A stretch of DNA of 64,000 nucleotides from Pegea sp. RAD2-039 (Eukaryota > Chordata > Thaliacea > Salpida > Salpidae): positions 434,001-498,000 of the forward strand of contig JAQGEQ010000046.1 of the NCBI GenBank assembly GCA_034620365.1, given 5' to 3'. The notes beneath the pieces were generated by a model. It saw nothing but the letters and a program-made list of their open reading frames with translations, did no database searches and was not told the DNA's origin. Below, one piece after another: positions 37,515 through 47,851 of this stretch. A program made the translations under genes and the position numbers. Position 1 is the stretch's first letter, and each line of letters begins with the position of its first letter.

Positions 37515-38429
37515 ATGGAGGTCAAAGTTCTTGCAGCCAAAACAAACAAGACTATTTGTGTGCTGACTGATTTGACTAATGAAACTACTATTGGTGGATT
37601 AAAGAAAAGATTTGAAGCAACGTTTCCAAGTTCCTATCCTGATCGGCAATCTTTTCGATCATCTACTAAAGGAAAGTCTCTTAAAGATGAGGATTTAGTA
37701 AGAGATGCTTGTGGAAACTCTGGTGTAATATATTATAAGGATTTAGGCCCACAAATAGCTTGGTCAACTGTGTTTTACACTGAATATGGTGGACCATTAT
37801 TGGTTTATTTGCTGTTCTATTTTAGACTTCCAATGATTTATGGTGAAAGTTTTGCTTACTCAAAAAGCAATTTGGTTGTTGTTCATCTTGCAGCACTTTG
37901 TCACTCTTTTCATTATGCTAAAAGGTTGTTAGAAACCAAATTTGTCCATCGTTTTTCTCATGGTACAATGCCAATCAAGAATTTGTTCAAAAATTGTACT
38001 TACTATTGGACATTTACTGCATGGCAAGCATATTTAATCAATCATCCATTATATACATCACCTACATATGGTGATAATCAGATTTATGGAGCTTTAGCTG
38101 TTTTTATATTTTGTCAGCTTGGAAACTTCTCAATACACATGGCATTAAAAGGTCTGCGTAAACCTGGAACAAAGGAAAGAAAGATACCATATTCCAATTC
38201 GAACCCATTTACTTTGTTGTTTAATTTTGTTTCATGTCCCAATTATACTTATGAAGTTGGTTCTTGGATATCCTTTGCTATTATGACTCAAAGTTTTTCT
38301 AGTTTGATATTTGCTACACTTGGATTTATGCAAATGTCAGTATGGGCACTTGGTAAACACCGTAATTATAAAAAGGAGTTTCCGACTTACCCAAGAGGCA
38401 GAAAGGCGATTGTTCCATTATTTATCTAG
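37515..38429 (+). CDS. TECR: TECR, very-long-chain trans-2-enoyl-CoA reductase (304 aa, single coding exon)
   Basis: An uninterrupted frame of 304 residues against about 308 in vertebrate TECR, and alignable over its whole length. The N-terminus is the ubiquitin-like domain (MEVKVLAAKTNKTICVL, then GKSLKDEDLV). Then come several membrane helices (TEYGGPLLVYLLFYFRLP) and the steroid 5-alpha-reductase-type C-terminal domain. Family hallmarks are all visible: ALCHSFHYAKRLLETKFVHR, FSHGTMP, NHPLYTSPTYG, FCQLGNFSIHMAL, and SCPNYTYEVGSW with the conserved Tyr. Length and motifs suggest an active enzyme. It performs the last, NADPH-dependent step of the endoplasmic-reticulum fatty acid elongation cycle and also acts in sphingosine breakdown. 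The lack of coding introns is unusual next to its intron-rich neighbours, but a TTTAG acceptor before the ATG suggests a spliced 5' leader rather than a processed copy. A possible AATAAA lies at 38814. Confidence 0.97.
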   Translation: MEVKVLAAKTNKTICVLTDLTNETTIGGLKKRFEATFPSSYPDRQSFRSSTKGKSLKDEDLVRDACGNSGVIYYKDLGPQIAWSTVFYTEYGGPLLVYLLFYFRLPMIYGESFAYSKSNLVVVHLAALCHSFHYAKRLLETKFVHRFSHGTMPIKNLFKNCTYYWTFTAWQAYLINHPLYTSPTYGDNQIYGALAVFIFCQLGNFSIHMALKGLRKPGTKERKIPYSNSNPFTLLFNFVSCPNYTYEVGSWISFAIMTQSFSSLIFATLGFMQMSVWALGKHRNYKKEFPTYPRGRKAIVPLFI

Positions 38430-40945
38430 AAGATTATCTTGGCATTATAAATGTTGAACCCTTCTAACACAGTTAAATAATTACTTAAAAAAGGTAGCAT
38501 GATTTAGTAGTTGAAAGTTTTTATTCATTTTTGATTTTCGCTGTTTAATTTTGTATAGGTGTTTTATTAATTTTTACAGAGATTCTCTATTAACTACAAA
38601 TTAATCTTTTTTATATTTTTAATTTCTTCAATTGTTTCTTTCAAAATTTAAAAACTTATATAACCCAGAAGTATTCATTAATATTTTACTTCAATTATTA
38701 GACTAGTTACTCAAGTGGTTTCAGTATTAAAATATTCTTTAGAATTGTTCCTTTGATTTTGTATGAGTTATCAAATATATAAACATATTTCTAGATTAAA
38801 TTGAATGATTACTAATAAAAAATCAGCATTATATTAACTTTAAACCATTTTATTATTAAACTTTAAACTGATTGTACTAAAGCTGTACGTTATTGTAAAT
38901 CTTTAATATGCTGGAGCACACAGTGTATGAATTTATTGTTGAAATCTTAATATAGTTTGCCCTAAAGGAGGAAATTAAATAATTTATCCAAGTTATATTG
39001 TAGAAAAGTATGAAAATGTTTTATATGAAATCTTTTGTTTAAACTGAATAAACAGGTGTTTTTTTATCAATTACTTTAAGATAAAATATAAAACATTATA
39101 GATTTATCAAATAAATTTGATGAGACCTAATAAACTTAAAATATATGTTATTCAATTCTGCAACTTTATACAAGTGTTTTTTTCTTACAAAACGGATGAT
39201 AAGATATGGTGACTCGATATTAGTAGCGGTGTGTAGGGACTTAGTACTAGCGCAGTTCGAAAAAGCAAAGGAATATAATATTCAAGAAGTGGCTAGTCAA
39301 GAAATAATAACGTTGGGACTTATATCGAACTGCAAAAGTGCCAAAAAGAAAATGGAAATCTTTGACAAAAATGAGCATAAAAGCTAGATTTATCAAATAT
39401 CTTAGTTTCAAGACTGTTAAAGTAGGGAGATGGGTACGGAGAATGACGTAACAAGGCGTACAGATGCCTTACGATGAAAAGCTTACAACAATCTCTAAAA
39501 GCTTTGTGTACAAACCATTAGTGAATATTTACAAGAAAGAAGAAGACAAGAGATAATGCGGACTGACATCCTGAGAAAACCATCACCTGCTACTATCTTG
39601 TTCTTGGGTAGTAGAGCAAGACTGACTAAATGCTCAACGTCTGAAGATACATATGTACTCCCCACAAACAAAAAGGGCTGCTTAAACTTAATGACCAAAT
39701 CCTTTGTATAAAAATCCTTCGTGTATTTAATACAGTTGGTTGCTTTTGTAATCGGTTTAATATTTTGGTTATTTAAGTTGTCCTTGTGTTGATCGCTTGT
39801 GTTGATAAAAGTTGTTATATAAGTCAAGGTGCTGATTTGTCTAATATGGTTTTTATTTAAAACTTTATGTCATACAATAGGCTTAGCCCTAATTTTTGCA
39901 GCACTCAGCAATAACTTTGTGGTAAAAGACACATAAATCAGTATATAGTTTTATTATACATATAGAAAATGTTTTATTAGCCAAAGATCTTGTTAATCTG
40001 AAATAATAAAAATATGAACTTGATTACAAGTAATACTTCACATTAAAAGTTTGTTAATGTTATGCAAAGTTTTTGTATGATTGTATTATAACCATATAGT
40101 GAGAGTATAAGTTTAGTTACGATAGTAAAATAACCAGTCTAAGGTAAATAGATTCATAGCTTATGTAAAAATTAAATTATTTAAAATTCATCTTTAAATG
40201 TAATATAATGGAATAAAACTGTGTATTCACTTGAATTTTATTCTTTTTTCAAAATAATTTATTTTTATACGTCTCTATGATGGAAATGGCAAAAATATTT
40301 CGCACCAATTTTGAAGTTATATTATTTCAATTTTGAAATCATGTTCTATTCTCCTAATAACTCAAGTACTATATTATTTATTAGAAGTTTGTGAGTTTGC
40401 TCTAGATGTCCAGATTTTTTTATCAAAGTATCTGAATACTATTAAAATGTACATCAATAAATCATATTTAAGTTATAAAGCTTTTGGATTGATTTGTTAT
40501 TATGATTTAATGTTTCAAAAATTGCATATCTCTTAATTTTATTTCTACAAAACTATTCTAAATAAATTTTTACTGATTGTTATTTTTGATTACTTTAACA
40601 ATTTATTATTATAAGTTTATATGTTATTATATAATTCGTTTTTTTTAATTTCTAATAATTGACTTGATAATAAGAATTAATTTTTTTGATATAGTATGCA
40701 ATAATACATTTTTATTTTTTTGTGTTTAATCTGTCATGAAACTTTTACTATCTTATTTACATTCATTATATTTTATTAATTAACCTTTTTTGTGAATGTG
40801 GTGGTGACAAATGTTTTTTCTGTCTGCAAATAAGTTAGCAAAATAATAGATTTTTATATAATTTATGATGAATATCTAAAACAAGTTTTGTTCATTTTTA
40901 GGTTAATTTAACCATCAGTCAAATTGACATCTATAAGCTCAAAAA
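38430..40945. other. Intergenic region with an unclassified less AT-rich segment
   Basis: The stretch is AT-rich apart from 39190-39830, which is less so. That segment has a plus-strand frame (39145-39387) and a minus-strand frame (39827-39495), neither with a recognised domain, plus a 9-base inverted repeat GCAGTTCGA / TCGAACTGC at about 39252 and 39325. It may be a decayed mobile element or an old gene fragment. The remainder holds nothing I can support. Confidence 0.45.
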
Positions 40946-41798
40946 ATGGAACTAAAGTAAAAAGATTTTTCTCATTTTGAGAATGTTTGATTACTGATAT
41001 AAATTTCTTACAGGGTTGGTATCCTTGGATGGTTGAAAATTGTGCCTATTCTAGCAAGAATGTTTAATATACACGGATATACAGTACACTATGTAAGAGA
41101 CCAAAGGTTTGTAGATTGGTTTTTGAACACTTTTTTGTTTGTTTACTGTTTCTGAACGTTTTATATTTTATTTAAATTACTTGATAGTAAAGAACCAGGG
41201 CTGAAAGCTAACAATTATCATGAACATGCTTCAATTGAAAGTCTTATAAGTACTTGTGATATCATATTTTGTGGGACTCAGGATCCTTTAGAGACAGAAG
41301 ATGTGAGTTATTAGATTTTTACTTCTAATTTGTAACAATTTATCTCTTCACAGATAGAAGAGTGCTATCTTGGTGAAAATATGGAAGGAAAAGGATTTGT
41401 CTTATTGACTCCTATTGATAATGATGACTTCATAAGAAGATTGGCTGATGTTGTACATGTATTTAGTCTTCTATAGTATTCTAAACCACAAATACTGCAG
41501 AAAATTCATTATTTTGGAGGCATGTATATGAATATGTCATGTGTTGGTGGCATCGAAAAGTTAAAAGCTCGTGATTTGATGGTTTCATGCCATGGTGATT
41601 TGAAACTTTATGAAATATGTAAGCCTCTAATAGATGTTTGCAGTAGTAACCCCAGATTCATTGGTGAGTTTTTATATCTTTCGATAATTATTAGACAAAA
41701 TAGTGCTATTTGTAAAACAATTCCTATTTAATTTGTGAGATTTATTCTGTGACTATTGTATTTTAGAAAAACAACCAAGCAATGGATTCCACAAATGA
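40946..41798 (+). CDS. Short dehydrogenase-fold paralogue (NAD-binding domain only, 172 aa)
   Basis: Six exons: 40946-40956 (11 bases), 41014-41106, 41188-41302, 41354-41458, 41501-41663 and 41767-41798; phases agree and total 519 bases. The start MELKVGILGWLKIVPILARM is a Rossmann beta-alpha-beta, with GILGW in place of the usual GxGxxG. ASIESLISTCDIIFCGTQDP matches the second half of the NAD domain of the beta-hydroxyacid dehydrogenase superfamily (HIBADH, GLYR1). NMSCVGGIEKLKARDLMVSC lies at the substrate-motif position (DAPVSGG). The protein stops ten residues after FIG, so the all-helical second domain that supplies the catalytic lysine is absent. It is probably not an enzyme, perhaps a partner or decoy of the neighbour. 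Exon 41501-41663 has exactly the length and phase of exon 42645-42483 in the facing gene. An AATAAA follows at 41840-41845. Confidence 0.75.
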
Positions 41799-41839
41799 CA
41801 AAAGTTTTTGAACGCAGTTATATATTTTTTTTTTATTAA

Positions 41840-41845
41840 AATAAA
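41840..41845 (+). terminator. AATAAA polyadenylation signal of the short paralogue
   Basis: A canonical AATAAA lies 42 bases after the stop codon, in the 108-base gap between the stops of the two convergent paralogues. Confidence 0.55.
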
Positions 41846-41906
41846 GAAAACTACAACTTTGTGATTTCTTTAAGACAGTTGGCTATTATACAAAAGACTA
41901 GATTTT

Positions 41907-43380
41907 TTACTTCTTCATTTTTTTCTTATTCAAATATGCCTGTAATTTATTATGTAAGAGATAAAAACAAATGAAAGTTAGATGGATTACCTGGTTTGAA
42001 GCCGCGATTACAGATTTTTCAGAGACTCCAACATACTTATTCGCAGACTCAATGATTAGATCAGAATTTTTAATAATATTATCCTAATGAAAGAGCAATA
42101 TTAGATGAATGAAATAATTGTAAACGATTTGTACTTTTGGTGGTATCGAATACAATTCATCAAACATTTTGCATTTTAATCCAATGGTTTTTAAAACTTC
42201 AGAAAAATTATGGTGATTTTTGTTAATTTTACACAAATGATAAGCTTCGTCTAAAGAAGATAAGAAGGAGACTTTTAAAATATTGGCTAATGAACCATAC
42301 TTTAAGGCTGAATACTCATCATCTAAAACATAAAAAGAAGTATAATCAGAATAATAATAATTTCAAAAATTATAGATTCTACAAACGGCCGTCATATCGT
42401 ATCTAGGTGTTGATAAAACATTTTTACCAAATATAAGTTAAATATATTTCGAAAGAAAACAATCATAATTGACTAAACTTACCTAAAAACTTAACATTTT
42501 TACTCCAAATCTTTAGGCAAGGGGAAGAATAACTTAATAAATCTCTGTCTCCATCAGCAAGAATTAGGAGATTACCTTCAGCAACATCATCATTCCCACC
42601 AACCACATGCATGTACATATAACGTCCTTTTTCCTCATGGATCACCTAAAATCATCTTCAATTTTACAGCAAATTTGCTGTGAGATACATGCCTGTCTTA
42701 TTTCTTTGTTGACTTCTTCATCTTGGTATAAAGTCAAGTCCACAAAATGGACATGGTTTAAAAGTTGACGGTTTTCATAAATGAACTGAAAAAAACCTAT
42801 TTGAGCATCTCAAGGAACTTTCAGCAAAATTAGTGAACTACCTGTTGGCATTCAGACTGATTTTGAAAGCCAGCGAATACAATTTCAGATTCTTTAAGAA
42901 CTTCTGCTTCTGATGAATGAAAATGTAGCTTTGGTATGCAGCTTGCTGCTTCATCTTCAGAACTAAAAGTACCAAAATTATAATTTTAAGGAGTAATTTA
43001 TGATAATTTACCTTTTATTGAAGTCATTTATATGATGAATATGAAGATTGTTTTTACAAGCAACGCCAGCCATATAAGGAATTATTTCTTTACATCCAAT
43101 AAACCCATAACTTCAAATAAAGTAGCCATTTTACAAACTAATTAACAATGCTATCAGAATCAACTTACTGTGTTGGGGATTGTAGATTAAATTGAACACT
43201 ATACTCATATGCCATCTTTGCAGCATCTCTCTAAGAAAAGTTTATAATTTTTTAAATCTTTATGATAAACCTACTTTATAGGAAGTGAACAATTTAGTTT
43301 GAGCTTAAATACATTAATAAACAACATAAGAATATCCTAACCTTTATTGCAAGTGTCTTTTGTCCATAAGTTAAACTCAT
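41907..43380 (-). CDS. Beta-hydroxyacid dehydrogenase-like protein (HIBADH/GLYR1 superfamily), probably inactive (296 aa)
   Basis: Nine exons: 43380-43342, 43230-43169, 43110-43012, 42962-42842, 42785-42693, 42645-42483, 42322-42135, 42083-41991 and 41939-41907, totalling 891 bases in frame. The length fits the superfamily (about 300). The NAD domain starts YGFIGCKEIIPYMAGVACKN, so the GxGxxG loop is degenerate. HSSEAEVLKESEIVFAGFQN and MYMHVVGGNDDVAEGNLLIL correspond to the NAD-domain core and the substrate loop. The helical domain has SALKYGSLANILKVSFLSSL where active enzymes have GxxxKxxNN; no lysine sits four residues before the Asn. Together these suggest a pseudo-enzyme, as in GLYR1/NP60, but no PWWP domain is present. 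The intron after exon 42785-42693 begins GC rather than GT. The Lys-rich end (LNKKKMKK) is short. Confidence 0.8.
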
Positions 43381-44145
43381 TTTTCATTTGTAAAACTTTT
43401 TTTCAAATAACTGAAACAAAACTTTATTGTCTAAATAAATATTAATCACTTTTTTATACAATATAAACTGAAAATTAATCAAATCTAATAAAATGCTGAT
43501 AAATAGTTTATTTATCTATAAAAAATACTAATTATTTATCAATTACTAAAATGTGTTCATTAAAAGTTTCAGTATAAGCAAAATAATTAAATATAAAGAA
43601 AAGAACAGATTTTGTTAAAAACACATTTTGAGTGTTTGAAAGAGAAAATTGTTTGAAACATAAGTTATATATCAAAATTTCATAATAATTATTCAATTTA
43701 CATTTACATTAGTAAATAATAGTAAAAAAGTAGAATAAATATAAAAGAAAATTAAATAGACATACTACTTATATAACAATCCGCTAAAATAAAATTTCAT
43801 AAACTATACACTCAAAAGTATACTAATTTACACTAAAACTACTAATATATTGATATTTCAGTATTTAATAAACTTCCAATTCGACATAAAAAAATTCCAA
43901 TTCTAAATTACTTAAGCTTTAAATTGTATCTTACTTTATTAACCGATCTAATGTTGTGTACGTAGGAAAGAAAAGCATAAACATGAGAATATTTGAAATA
44001 ATAAGAAAAAACTTTGTAAGAAATTTAAACTAAAAATTATTATTCATATTATACTTACTCTATAACAATTCAGTCAATTTTAAATAATTTCTCATATTAA
44101 GTTGATAAAGAAAACCAAACATTAAAAAAGTATATAAACCTACTG
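43381..44145. other. AT-rich intergenic stretch
   Basis: This is the upstream flank of the 296-residue dehydrogenase-like gene. It is extremely AT-rich and I see no supported exon, repeat or motif. Confidence 0.6.
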
Positions 44146-44482
44146 GTAACATGGCCTACTTCGGCCAAAAACGGCATGTTTTAAACCCGAGCACATATCC
44201 AATGATAACAGACGGACTGATGCAGCTATGCCCGGCTGGTGCCGCAGAAGCTTTGAGAATGAAACTGAGTATAGTGACAAACTACCTACAAGGCTCCATA
44301 TCCGACTTCAAATTCAGAATTTTGTATCTTTTAGAAGTGTTGTCATTAACCAAACTAATAAGACCGGTCTACCCAGGTTCTTATAGACTTTTCCCTGTCG
44401 CAAATATGTGTCTGCCTGAGCTGGAACCCGGGACCTTACGTCTTTTAGAGTGGCGTGATGACCGTTATATTACGGAATGTCA
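44146..44482 (-). mobile_element. tRNA-derived SINE, copy A (minus orientation)
   Basis: Read on the minus strand, the head at about 44480-44413 is tRNA-like: TAACGGTCATCACGCC corresponds to the box A side and GTCCCGGGTTCCAGCTC to a box B-like T-arm. Next comes GACACATATTTGCGACA at about 44412-44396 and a body shared with the copy at 49027. The end carries the shared word AGTAGGCCAT near 44150. An open frame on the opposite strand (44151-44534) is a by-product: its translation is similar to the equivalent strand of the second copy only because both are the same element. Target-site duplications were not identified. Copy A lacks the outermost bases of the head. Confidence 0.72.
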
Positions 44483-46251
44483 AAAAATGATAAAAAACTT
44501 GTTTGCAGATATCTGCAAAGTTTTTGTTTTCTAGTTAAAAAGTAAATGATTTATGATAAAGTAATTTAACTTAAGTGCTAAATGAAAGTTTTATACCTTT
44601 ATAGAAAAGTTTTATAAATAACCTTTATCGTTCATCTTGACTTTACTAATAGCTATTTATTTTATAGGTATTTACGCCCAAGTATCAAAATGTTGTCTGA
44701 GTTGATGATTATTTATCGCTTACTGTACTCGGATCTTCAGAATTCTTCCTTCTTGATCAAGCAACGGAGCTCCTGTATATGGATTTTTTTAGATTGTCAA
44801 CATGAAAATTTATCTTAATAATAATACTCAATCATTTAATTTTAGTTATCTACTTGAAAATAAATTTAAACTTCTTATCAGATTGATATTTTATATCTAA
44901 TCACAAAAATAACCAAATTTTAGACAATTTTAAGTTTAATTTAACCTTTTGTTTAATTTGACCATTTATGATCAGCACTGCCTCTATTTATAGAACTAGA
45001 CTAAAATAAAGTCCTTTTCTCTTGTTAGACTTTCATCTGCTGTAGTTTAAGAGCTAAGATGGTAATGAAGACCTTATATTAAGAATGGTAGCTATTCACT
45101 TCAAAGTAATTGTTGGAGCAAATATAAAGGTTCTTTTCTGTTACTCAAATCCAGCTTGTGGAATCATAACGCACAAAAAATTTATAATCGATTAATCATT
45201 TTTTGGGGGTAATTAAAATATTTAGGATCCAAAATATTCCTCTGAGACACCGTGAAAATTTTATTGTAAAAAACGGTTTGTTTTCGGTAAGCTTAATAAA
45301 AATAAAGTTGTTTTTAAACCATAAATTCTGCAAAAATGATACTCGTTTCTGTAACTTTTAATTAATTTTTAAGCTTTATTTAGATATATTTAACTGTGAA
45401 GTAATTTTAATACTTATGTTTTTTGAAATTTAAAGTTTTTTCAGTGAACCAGAATTTACATAAGGGGTTAATGATGAATGCTTTGTTAGCTCAAACATAC
45501 ATATAAGGATTAAAACAGAGATTTATTCCTAGCAACTTAGCAACTAATTACCTTTCTTTTTAAAGTTTTGTGCTTCTTCGTGTAAAATTAGAAGTAGAAT
45601 TATTACTAAAAATCAAAATGTTTTTAACTTTGTAGTCTCTTGCATTTATAATTCTTTTCTTAAAGGGTTTTGACCAAGGATTTTCAGAAATCAAAGATTT
45701 TTAAAAGTCAAAGATTTAGATTATAAAAGCTATTTTTGATCATATGTTTATTAATGAACTTATGAACCATTGATCAAAACATTTGAAGTATTACACAAGT
45801 AAGTTTGATTATTTAATTAAGTGAGTACAAGCAAAACCTGGCCAACAAGCTTAAATTAAAGTCGAAAAAACATTAGCGATTGGGTGAGTAGATACACTTA
45901 AACATATTTTCTTAAAATTTTTTCCTACACTTGAAACAACAACAAATTTTATTACTCCTGGAATTGAAACAAATTGAGATCCTTTCTTAATAGAATTAAG
46001 AACAAACTTTACTAAAAATTTTTAGTGAGCAATTTTATTCTTTCATTATGTGATGATAAAAATTTGAACAATTTATAGTCAGTACCATCGTAGTATACGT
46101 TAATCTTTTATATAATAAGATGAGAGAAAATTTACGTTTAAAATGACTCATAATGTTACGAAATGATCATAAAAACATGATTAGCAAATTTGGATTAAAT
46201 ACGTTTTTATGAAACTTTATTATATTCTTATACATTATTTAGATCGCAGAT
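44483..46251. other. Intergenic region downstream of the modular gene
   Basis: The stretch is AT-rich with no supported gene. It includes the 3' flank of the minus-strand modular gene that ends at 46252. No convincing coding exon or repeat was seen apart from the SINE to its left. Confidence 0.55.
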
Positions 46252-47851
46252 TTAATTGCATCCTGGTATTGATGTTACGTTTTTAAATAAATTAGCAAAC
46301 TGACTGAAAGCCAAAGAAATGTCTTCCAACTGAACAGTACTGCTCCATGTTTGAAAGTGATTCTTAAATCCATTTTTTGAATGATCACAATTATTTTGAT
46401 AAACAGTGGACATTGTGTCGTAAAATTGTTTATAAGCTCTGCAACAAAACATTATTAAGAATATAATATTTTGACCGGACAAATGTTTCCACAATTCTTA
46501 ACTCACAACAGTTTTAGTAAAACAGTAAGCGACTAACCTGCAGACCTCCCCATGATTTTCAGCGAAGATAAATTTGGTTAAAATATCACTGTATTGTAAA
46601 TTTGCTTCTTTGTGGAAAGTATAATCACAAGGCAATAGCTCAAGTGAAGTAGGTATAGGCAAATATACATTCAAAACAGCTAAAAGCTCCCCAATAATTT
46701 GGAGAGGATCAAAGCTGGGCAACCAGTTTTGAAGAACAGCGGCCTTTTCATCTGGCTTCGGACAAATCATCATTTTAGCCTGACTTACATATTCGGCTGC
46801 CGAAAACATATCTTTCCTTTTTAATCGGCTTGTAAGCTCATCAAGACTTTCAATAGCATTTAAAATACTTCTCATGTGCTAAAAGCAAAAGTTTAGATTT
46901 CAAAATATACTTAAAGTAGAAGCATAAAAGCTGCAGTACTTGATAAGAGGAACGCAGACCAATGATCTCATCGAGAATAGTTGGACACTTGCCTAATAAA
47001 CAGTCATAAGTGAATTCTGCTAAACAAGCAACCATTTCATCTAACTTATCTCTGTAAAATAATTTAAAAATTCGTAAATATCAACTTATTTATGATTCAA
47101 ACATACAAACAAGATTACTTAACTTGTTAACGTGTTAACTCAAATTACCTTGCTTTGAGCTTTTAAAAGAGGGCTTAAAAAGTTTTTTTTTTACAGAATA
47201 ATAAATATTCAGATGTAATTTTTAGAAATGTTTTGAAAACTCACAAGCAGTCTGTGTTGCTTTTGTATGGCAATTTTCCTACAAATGTTGATACACACAT
47301 ACCCAATTTGAGAAAATAGTTTTCAAAATCACAAGATGGCAATACTTGTACTCCTGAAATTAAATTAAAATATTTTGAAGTTAATAGTTGACAAAAGTTT
47401 CAAAGGTTTAGCATACAGGAAGCAGATTATTACTACTACAAATGATTGATTATGCAACCAGCTATCTACCTTCAGATTGAGAACAATTTTGAGGGGGTGT
47501 GAAACTTATGGATGAACACAAGTCACCACTGCAAATATCAATTGAGCAGTTATAAAAGTCGTTTCTTTTAAATCCACCAAAACCATTTGTATATTCATTA
47601 ATATCTTCACACCTATAAGCTCTTGATGGACTGAGACAAGACCCACTCTCTACATAAGCTAAAATAAAATGAAAATTTAGAATTAGGAGTAAACTCAAGA
47701 TAATGTAAACTACTTTGAAGATCAGCGACTGTGAATGAATATCTTTCAGTCATACATAAATAGTCATAACTTAAACAAGAGCTTTGTACGGTATTATCTT
47801 CAGCAAGAAGACCGTAGATGTAAACCTTGTCACCAGTTACACAGCTTCTTT
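46252..47851 (-). repeat. Module 1 (3'-terminal, diverged)
   Basis: Exons A 47851-47714, B 47658-47470, C 47353-47245, D 47051-46940, E 46878-46538 and F 46438-46252. F runs to the stop codon after VTSIPGCN and is longer than other F exons. D reads CLLGKCPTILDEIIGLRSSY. Cysteine positions match the other modules, but most other residues differ. Confidence 0.8.

Noticed and set aside
37515-38429. TECR as a retroposed, intronless processed copy
   Set aside because: The frame is intact and full of conserved motifs, and an acceptor before the ATG suggests a spliced leader; no poly-A tail or flanking repeats were seen.
44151-44534. 127-residue plus-strand open frame as a protein gene
   Set aside because: It lies antisense to a SINE, and its only relative is the equivalent strand of the second SINE copy at 49133-49378.
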